NCBI RefSeq assembly: GCF_963675635.1
Contig: NZ_OY776488.1
Coordinates: 62,001-126,000, forward strand
Length of the DNA: 64,000 bases
Source of the DNA: an uncultured Pseudodesulfovibrio sp.
GTDB lineage: Bacteria > Desulfobacterota > Desulfovibrionia > Desulfovibrionales > Desulfovibrionaceae
Direction: 5' to 3'
Shown: positions 59,395 to 64,000 of the stretch, piece by piece
How the letters are laid out: every line of letters begins with the position of its first letter
Numbering within the stretch: position 1 is the stretch's first letter
Notes under the pieces: model-generated
Database searches by the model: none
Seen by the model: the letters and a program-made list of their open reading frames with translations, nothing else
Told to the model about the DNA's origin: nothing
Translations under genes and position numbers: made by a program

Positions 59395-60498
59395 CTACCT
59401 GTCTGAAACCGGAGTCTTGCGGACGTGGCAGACACCGGCGAGCGTTTTTTCTTCGTGGGGGAAGTATTTCTTCTTGAAGTATATTGCTACGTTGACCAGT
59501 GCGATAAGAACCGGCACTTCGACCAGCGGACCGATGACAGCGGCGAACGCTTCGCCCGAGTTGATGCCGAAGACCGCGATGGCAACAGCTATAGCCAGTT
59601 CGAAGTTGTTGGAGGCCGCCGTGAAACTCAAGGTCGTTGCCTGTTCGTATGTCGCGTCAGCCTTCCATGAGAGATAGAATGACATCAGGAACATGAGCAG
59701 GAAGTAAATTGTCAGTGGGATGGCGATGCGGATGACATCAAAGGGCAGGGCCACGACTTTGTCGCCCTTGAGGGAGAACATGACAAGGATGGTGAAAAGT
59801 AGAAAGATGAGCGTCAAGGGGCTGATCTTCGGGATAAAGACGTTTTCGTACCAATCTTTCCCTTTAAGCTTGATGCCGATGAATCGTGACGCCATGCCCG
59901 CAATGAAAGGGATGCCGAGGTAAATGAACACGGATTCTGCTATCTGGCTCATGGAAATATCCACGACCACGCCTTCGAGACCAAACCATCCGGGTAGAAT
60001 TGTGATGAAAACATATGCGTAAACCGAGAAGAAGAGTACCTGAAAGATAGAGTTGAAAGCGACCAGGCCGGCGCAGTATGCCGAGTCTCCGTGGGCCAAT
60101 TCGTTCCAGACAATGACCATGGCAATACATCGGGCAAGCCCGATGAGAATGAGGCCAACCATGTATTCGTGCTGGCCTGACAAAAAGGTGATGGCTAGAA
60201 AGAACATGAGTATCGGCCCAATGACCCAGTTCTGGACCAATGAGAGGGCGAGTACCTTGAAGTTGCGAAAAACCTTGCCGAGTTGCTCATATTTCACTTT
60301 TGCCAGCGGCGGATACATCATCAATACAAGGCCGATGGCAATGGGGATGTTGGTGGTGCCGACCTGAAAGGAGTCGATGACATCCTTGATGTTCGGGAAA
60401 AAGTATCCGCTGCCCACGCCTATGAACATGGCAAGAAATATCCACAAGGTGAGATAGCGGTCCAGGAATGACAGCTTTTTCAGGGTTGAATCAGACAC
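59395..60498 (-). CDS. acr3: Arsenite efflux permease, ACR3 family
   Basis: 367 residues from the GTG at 60498, chosen because GGGGAAACC lies just upstream and it gives a normal N-terminus ([16 protein letters not shown]). Ten transmembrane helices. Family motifs: [13 protein letters not shown], the helix with [17 protein letters not shown] (its Cys is the one essential in ACR3 proteins), and [20 protein letters not shown] with the conserved Glu. It exports arsenite (and perhaps antimonite) from the cytosol. It starts 11 bp after arsR. Confidence 0.94.
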   Translation of the reverse strand: MSDSTLKKLSFLDRYLTLWIFLAMFIGVGSGYFFPNIKDVIDSFQVGTTNIPIAIGLVLMMYPPLAKVKYEQLGKVFRNFKVLALSLVQNWVIGPILMFFLAITFLSGQHEYMVGLILIGLARCIAMVIVWNELAHGDSAYCAGLVAFNSIFQVLFFSVYAYVFITILPGWFGLEGVVVDISMSQIAESVFIYLGIPFIAGMASRFIGIKLKGKDWYENVFIPKISPLTLIFLLFTILVMFSLKGDKVVALPFDVIRIAIPLTIYFLLMFLMSFYLSWKADATYEQATTLSFTAASNNFELAIAVAIAVFGINSGEAFAAVIGPLVEVPVLIALVNVAIYFKKKYFPHEEKTLAGVCHVRKTPVSDR

Positions 60499-60509
60499 GA
60501 TGGTTTCCC

Positions 60510-60869
60510 CTATTTTGACGGTGTTGCGCACGCGTCGGTCGTTTTTGTCTCAAGATGATGAATGAGTCGGGCATAGTCCTGTCGAGCCTCTTGCATTGCA
60601 GGGAGGTTCTGCCTGAGAATTTGAAGGACCAAAGCCTGAGTTTCCTCGTTCGGAATCATCAGGGTATAATACACCCATTTCCCTTTTCGCTGGCTTGATA
60701 CCCAGTCCGCATTCTTCAGAAAAGCCATGTGTCGGGAGACTGTGGACTGTGGCAGGTCCAGGCCGGCCATTAGGTCGCAGACACAAAGTTCCCCATGATC
60801 CAGAAGTCGGATGATCCTCAGTCGGGTGGGGTCGGATACCCCTTTCAATCGTTGAGCCAGTCTTTCCAT
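60510..60869 (-). CDS. arsR: ArsR-type arsenic-responsive repressor
   Basis: 119 residues from the ATG at 60869; a TTG at 60905 would place the operator inside the gene and is rejected. The winged-helix core reads [30 protein letters not shown] in order across residues 12-41, shown here only as motif: the metal site ELCVCD has Cys29 and Cys31. The recognition helix is [15 protein letters not shown]. Arsenite binding to the Cys pair would release the operator. First gene of the arsR-acr3-arsC operon. Confidence 0.92.
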   Translation of the reverse strand: MERLAQRLKGVSDPTRLRIIRLLDHGELCVCDLMAGLDLPQSTVSRHMAFLKNADWVSSQRKGKWVYYTLMIPNEETQALVLQILRQNLPAMQEARQDYARLIHHLETKTTDACATPSK

Positions 60870-60875
60870 TACTGA

Positions 60876-60905
60876 ACAATAAATCCGCTTATGCGGATAC
60901 GTCAA
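60876..60905 (-). promoter_or_regulatory. ars promoter with operator in the spacer
   Basis: On the minus strand TTGACG (60905-60900) and TATTGT (60881-60876) are separated by 18 bp. The spacer contains the perfect inverted repeat ATCCGC-N4-GCGGAT (60883-60898), the likely ArsR site. Repressor binding would block polymerase directly. Confidence 0.82.
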
Positions 60906-61087
60906 TAGTCGTTGTGTGACTTTTGTGTGTCATGGTGGTTCTTTGTATAGATTTTGTCTATTTATAGGATTCTCTTTCTTGATATTATCAATTGGCCCTT
61001 GGTTGGCAATTCCGATAATTTTCAGCGGGTTTATATGATTCGTCCGTCGTGGGGTTTGGCGGCTAACATTGAGATTTGGAGGGTGAC

Positions 61088-62170
61088 GTGAAGAATTTCT
61101 TTTCATCGCGGATGGGGATCATCTGCGTCGGGTTGATTATCGGCCTGTTTGCCTCTTTACTGCAATACTGGGGCAACCCTGGGAACATGGGGATTTGTGT
61201 GGCCTGTTTCGAGCGTGATATCGCCGGAGCAATCGGTCTGCATCGGGCTGGGGTGGTTCAGTATATCAGACCAGAGATTATCGGCTTTGTAATCGGTGCC
61301 ATGGTCGCTGCCTTTGCCGCCAAGGATTTCCGACCCCGTGCCGGTTCCGCTCCCGTTGTCCGTTTCGTTCTGGGCGCCTTCGCCATGATCGGCGCACTGG
61401 TCTTTCTGGGCTGTCCGTGGCGCGCCGTGCTTCGGTTGGCCGGTGGAGATCTGAATGCTATTATCGGTCTGCTCGGTCTGGTCGTGGGTATCGGCATCGG
61501 CACCGTGTTCTTCAAGCAGGGGTATTCGCTGGGGCGCAGTCACAAGACCTATACTTCGGTGGGCCTGCTCATGCCGCTGCTCATGCTGGGCTTGCTCGCA
61601 TTGATATTCCTGTATCCTCAGATCACTGGTGAAGCAAAGTCCGGCGTTCTTTTTTATAGTCTGAAAGGCCCGGGTGCCATGCACGCACCGTTGTTGGCCT
61701 CCCTTGGTATCGGCTTGCTGGTTGGTGTCTTGGCACAGCGCAGCCGCTTCTGCACCATGGGTGCGGTGCGCGATTTGCTTTTGTTCAAGCAGGTGCACCT
61801 GCTGACCGGATTCCTGGCCCTGCTGGTCGCGGCTTTTGTCATGAACCTCGTCCTCGGCCAGTTCAATCTGGGCTTTGAAGGACAGCCTGTTGCACATACT
61901 CAATCGCTGTGGAACTTCATGGGCATGGTTTTGGCCGGTCTTTGTTTCGCCCTGGCTGGCGGCTGCCCCGGACGGCAGTTGTTTATGGCCGGTGAAGGCG
62001 ACGGTGATGCCGCTGTCTTCGTGTTCGGCATGATCGTGGGTGCGGCCTTTGCCCATAACTTTGGATTGGCGAGTTCTCCCAAGGGTGTCGGTCCTCATGG
62101 TATCGCTGCCGTATTCATAGGTCTGGCGGTCTGTCTGTTTATCGGTTTTACCATGCGCAAGAAGGCGTAA
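61088..62170 (+). CDS. yedE: YedE-family putative selenium transporter
   Basis: 360 residues from the GTG at 61088, with GGAGG six bases upstream. About ten transmembrane helices. Conserved Cys-bearing loops: GICVACFERDIAG, FLGCPWRAVLRLAGGDLNA, RSRFCTMGAVRD and ALAGGCPGRQLF, the YeeE/YedE pattern. The branch with GCPWR and GGCPGRQ is linked by genome context to selenium metabolism. Thiosulfate uptake is known for related TsuA proteins. First gene of a four-gene operon. Confidence 0.86.
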   Translation: MKNFFSSRMGIICVGLIIGLFASLLQYWGNPGNMGICVACFERDIAGAIGLHRAGVVQYIRPEIIGFVIGAMVAAFAAKDFRPRAGSAPVVRFVLGAFAMIGALVFLGCPWRAVLRLAGGDLNAIIGLLGLVVGIGIGTVFFKQGYSLGRSHKTYTSVGLLMPLLMLGLLALIFLYPQITGEAKSGVLFYSLKGPGAMHAPLLASLGIGLLVGVLAQRSRFCTMGAVRDLLLFKQVHLLTGFLALLVAAFVMNLVLGQFNLGFEGQPVAHTQSLWNFMGMVLAGLCFALAGGCPGRQLFMAGEGDGDAAVFVFGMIVGAAFAHNFGLASSPKGVGPHGIAAVFIGLAVCLFIGFTMRKKA

Positions 62171-62180
62171 GGAGTTCATC

Positions 62181-62399
62181 ATGAGTGAAGTAGTTGATGC
62201 ACGCGGTCTGTCCTGCCCTCAGCCGGTCCTGATCATGCTGCAAAAAATAGAGGCGATGGGATCTGGCAAAGTCGACATTCTGGTGGACACCGAGACAGCC
62301 ATGGAAAACGTGTCTCGCGCTGCGGGAGCCAAAGGGTGGAGTGTCTCCGTGGTTTCCGAGTCAGACGAAGAATATCGTATTGAATTATCCAAGGGGTAA
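62181..62399 (+). CDS. TusA/SirA-like sulfur (selenium) carrier
   Basis: 72 residues, a complete TusA fold with the CPxP motif (DARGLSCPQPVL, Cys12), whose Cys carries persulfide or perselenide in the family. It corresponds to the N-terminal domain of YedF, which is usually longer. AAGGAG precedes the ATG and it begins 10 bp after yedE. In this context selenium is the likely cargo. Confidence 0.87.
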   Translation: MSEVVDARGLSCPQPVLIMLQKIEAMGSGKVDILVDTETAMENVSRAAGAKGWSVSVVSESDEEYRIELSKG

Positions 62400-62402
62400 C
62401 GC

Positions 62403-62954
62403 TTGAGTTTCCTGGAAACTATCAGGCAAAAGCTATTTGGCAACAAGGATGGGCAGCGCGCGGATCGCGGGCTGCTCGTCTTCGAGAATACAAGCGAAGT
62501 CATCCGGGCCGAGCGGGTACTCCGTGCCGAAGGCTGGGATATCAAGGTCATGGGGCCGCCTCCGGAAATTCAAACCGGATGCGATCTCGTGGTTGAGTTC
62601 CCGCTTATCGAGGGACTGAATATCCTGCGCAGTCTGGAGGAAAACGGTTCGACACCCCTTGATGTAGTGCCGGTTACCGGGCCTTTGCTTGATCCTGTGG
62701 ATCTCTATCAGATCAAGGACTTTGGGAAATACCTGATGGTCCGGGCTGCCAATATGAAATTGACAGTGGATAAATCAACACTGGTCATCGTCAATATATC
62801 CGGTGGAGGATGCCCGGATGTGCCATTCCTTGCGGCGCAGATGATCGGCAAAACTTTGGATGAAGCGCCTGCGCCGCGTGAAATCGGTCACACTTTGTGC
62901 GGCTATGCTCTTGATCTGGCGTATCAGGAAGTGAGGCGTTTATGCTCGCGATAG
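62403..62954 (+). CDS. DUF3343-containing putative Se/S carrier-like protein
   Basis: 183 residues from a TTG at 62403, supported by AAGGGG eight bases upstream and no better ATG. The DUF3343 domain is at about residues 20-80 (LLVFENTSEVIRAERVLRAE, MGPPPEIQTGCDLVVEF), with a Cys near 60 in the typical place. The C-terminal half (about 90-183) has ISGGGCPDVPFLAAQMIG and is seen in gene neighbourhoods of YedE/YedF. It overlaps the next gene by 13 bp. Its role is inferred from context. Confidence 0.78.
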   Translation: MSFLETIRQKLFGNKDGQRADRGLLVFENTSEVIRAERVLRAEGWDIKVMGPPPEIQTGCDLVVEFPLIEGLNILRSLEENGSTPLDVVPVTGPLLDPVDLYQIKDFGKYLMVRAANMKLTVDKSTLVIVNISGGGCPDVPFLAAQMIGKTLDEAPAPREIGHTLCGYALDLAYQEVRRLCSR

Positions 62955-63811
62955 TCGGAACCATTCCCGATCTGGATGTGCCGGTACTGGATGCGCCTGT
63001 GACGATCAGGGACGGTGAACTGTCGGTAAACGGCAGGATTATTTCTCCAGACCGGGGAACTCCGGCTCTGCTGGCAGCAGCCGTCGAGGCATCTCTGTAT
63101 CTGAATGAACCCTTGCCCCATGCCTTTCTGGTGGGCGATCAAGGCAGGGGAGATGGCAGCCGTGAGCTGTATGCCCACTTGGTGGATGTGTTGCCGAATC
63201 GGGATTATTCAACCATTGTTTTTCATTACCTTCAGCCGGATGTGGACTGGCACAACAAGGTACTTCTGGCTGTTCAGGAAATGGTGCAGCCACCCAGACT
63301 TATTGCGGACGCCGGGTTCATGTATGCAGCCAAGATGAGCGGGCAGGCTCCGGCCTATGATCTGTTTACGCCTGATGCCGGAGAATTGGCTTTTCTTGCC
63401 GATGAAACGGCTCCCCATCCTTTTTATACACGCGGTTTTATCCTGCATGACGAAAACCATACCCCGGATCTTGTTGCCCGTGCGTATGCTCATGAGAATG
63501 CGGCGACCACGCTGTTGGTCAAAGGGAATATCGATTATGTGGCAGACAGAGGCGGGATTATTCATACAGTGTCTAAGCCGGTTGCCGAATCCATGGAAGC
63601 CATGGGCGGCACGGGTGATACTGTAACAGGAATGGTCTCTGTCCTGATAGAGTCCGGGTTGCCGGTCACTGAAGCAGCTCTCCACAGTCTTAGGGCAAAT
63701 CGAATGGCAGGTGTGATGACCAATCCTACCCCGGCGACGCGGGTGGGAAAACTTGTTCCCTTTATTTCTGAAGCACTCAGTTTGGTTGGTGTCGTTGAAC
63801 CGAGGACGTAA
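62942..63811 (+). CDS. Ribokinase-fold (carbohydrate kinase / NAD(P)HX dehydratase-like) protein
   Basis: 289 residues. Signatures: LFTPDAGELAFLADE in the middle, TLLVKGNIDYVADRGG, then GGTGDTVTGMVSVLIESG, comparable with the GSGD anion hole and catalytic Asp of ADP/ATP-dependent NAD(P)HX dehydratases and related sugar kinases. GAGG precedes the ATG, overlapping the DUF3343 gene. What it phosphorylates or dehydrates is unknown. Tight linkage suggests a part in selenium handling. Confidence 0.72.
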   Translation: MLAIVGTIPDLDVPVLDAPVTIRDGELSVNGRIISPDRGTPALLAAAVEASLYLNEPLPHAFLVGDQGRGDGSRELYAHLVDVLPNRDYSTIVFHYLQPDVDWHNKVLLAVQEMVQPPRLIADAGFMYAAKMSGQAPAYDLFTPDAGELAFLADETAPHPFYTRGFILHDENHTPDLVARAYAHENAATTLLVKGNIDYVADRGGIIHTVSKPVAESMEAMGGTGDTVTGMVSVLIESGLPVTEAALHSLRANRMAGVMTNPTPATRVGKLVPFISEALSLVGVVEPRT

Positions 63812-63840
63812 AAGTCAACATGAGTTGAATGTATTGAATA

Positions 63841-63876
63841 TGAAAGGCCGGTATCGGGGACGATACCGGCCTTTCA
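63841..63876. terminator. Bidirectional terminator after the selenium operon
   Basis: TGAAAGGCCGGTATCG and CGATACCGGCCTTTCA form a perfect 16-bp stem with a 4-nt loop. It lies between convergent genes (stops at 63811 and 63906). Confidence 0.85.
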
Positions 63877-63905
63877 ATATTTGGGGGTGAGAGGTGGTAA
63901 TTGTA

Positions 63906-64000
63906 TTATTTGGAAACGGACACGAAGTGCTCTTGCATGGCAATGGCTCCGCCGCCCTTGTCCCACTTCTTGATGCCTTTGGAGAGGAGCAGGTTGTCTG
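63906..64000 (-). CDS. C-terminal end of an unidentified protein, cut by window edge
   Basis: The last 30 codons of a minus-strand gene, ending in TAA at 63906. The visible end reads DNLLLSKGIKKWDKGGG, then AIAMQEHFVSVSK. The codon pattern is that of a real gene and a convergent terminator precedes it. There is too little sequence to name a family. Confidence 0.6.
   Translation of the reverse strand, partial: DNLLLSKGIKKWDKGGGAIAMQEHFVSVSK

Noticed and set aside
60993..61007. Sigma-54-like sequence before yedE (TGGCCC...TGGC)
   Set aside because: The -12 box is TGGC, no activator site is seen, and no sigma-54 regulator is nearby.
61157..62182. 341-codon open frame on the minus strand
   Set aside because: Antisense to yedE; rich in Gln and His as expected from the complement of a membrane-protein gene.
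1..64000. tRNA, rRNA, CRISPR arrays, insertion sequences, phage genes
   Set aside because: Looked for on both strands; no cloverleaf, regular repeat array, transposase or phage protein was seen.

Overview
The window looks like part of the chromosome of a sulfate-reducing deltaproteobacterium of the Desulfovibrio/Pseudodesulfovibrio type. This is inferred from gene content and protein style: DsrE/F/H-type sulfur carriers, a SulP permease, a YeiH-family exporter, a selenium-type molybdenum hydroxylase locus, YedE/TusA selenium genes, several sigma-54 regulators and many sensor kinases. No rRNA, tRNA, CRISPR array or insertion sequence was recognised. The first gene (minus strand) and the last gene (minus strand) are cut by the window edges.

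Layout. 1-9.3 kb: housekeeping and periplasmic singletons, with two paralogous Ntn amidohydrolases, ybaK, a DctB-like kinase, mgsA, an FG-GAP lipoprotein, a dienelactone-hydrolase-like protein, an AT-rich exported protein and a YCII protein. 9.3-18.2 kb: a minus-strand operon (YeiH exporter, a 54-residue membrane protein, UspA, two membrane proteins, and a pseudokinase joined to a Usp-like domain) faces a heme-c sensor kinase and its sigma-54 response regulator. A consensus sigma-54 promoter and an 18-bp palindrome lie between them. 18.3-21.1 kb: a FUSC-type exporter and an AAA+ regulator that has lost its GAFTGA loop.

21.4-45.2 kb is the most distinctive part. A minus-strand operon of about 10 kb carries a DMT exporter, the three subunits of a xanthine-dehydrogenase-family hydroxylase, MocA, YqeB, YqeC, a BCCT transporter and a molybdopterin-binding protein. 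A second, plus-strand operon carries another BCCT transporter, an alkaline-phosphatase-superfamily enzyme, DsrH-, DsrE- and DsrF-like proteins, an OsmC-like protein, a truncated phosphatase-like protein, a DMT exporter and a small winged-helix protein. A third carries a DMT exporter, a YitT protein and a TSCPD protein. Two PAS/sigma-54 activators sit among them. Each operon has a -24/-12 promoter. Two families of inverted repeats mark the regulons: GAGTC-N6-GACTC before the hydroxylase operon, and CGACA-N4-TGTCG before the other two operons and the second activator. The natural reading is import and oxidative/sulfur-linked processing of small quaternary-amine-like compounds, with product export. 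The substrate is unknown.

45.3-48.3 kb: two hypothetical proteins and an APC permease. 48.2-55.5 kb: a TetR-controlled operon with a SulP permease that carries an unusual insertion, and a chain of signalling proteins (kinase-like/BON/receiver fusion, histidine kinase, two receivers and a HisKA-only protein). 55.6-58.4 kb: an NhaC-type antiporter and a glycosyltransferase. 58.9-60.9 kb: an arsR-acr3-arsC operon with its operator inside the promoter spacer. 61.1-63.8 kb: a selenium-metabolism-type operon (YedE, a TusA-like protein, DUF3343 and a kinase-fold protein).
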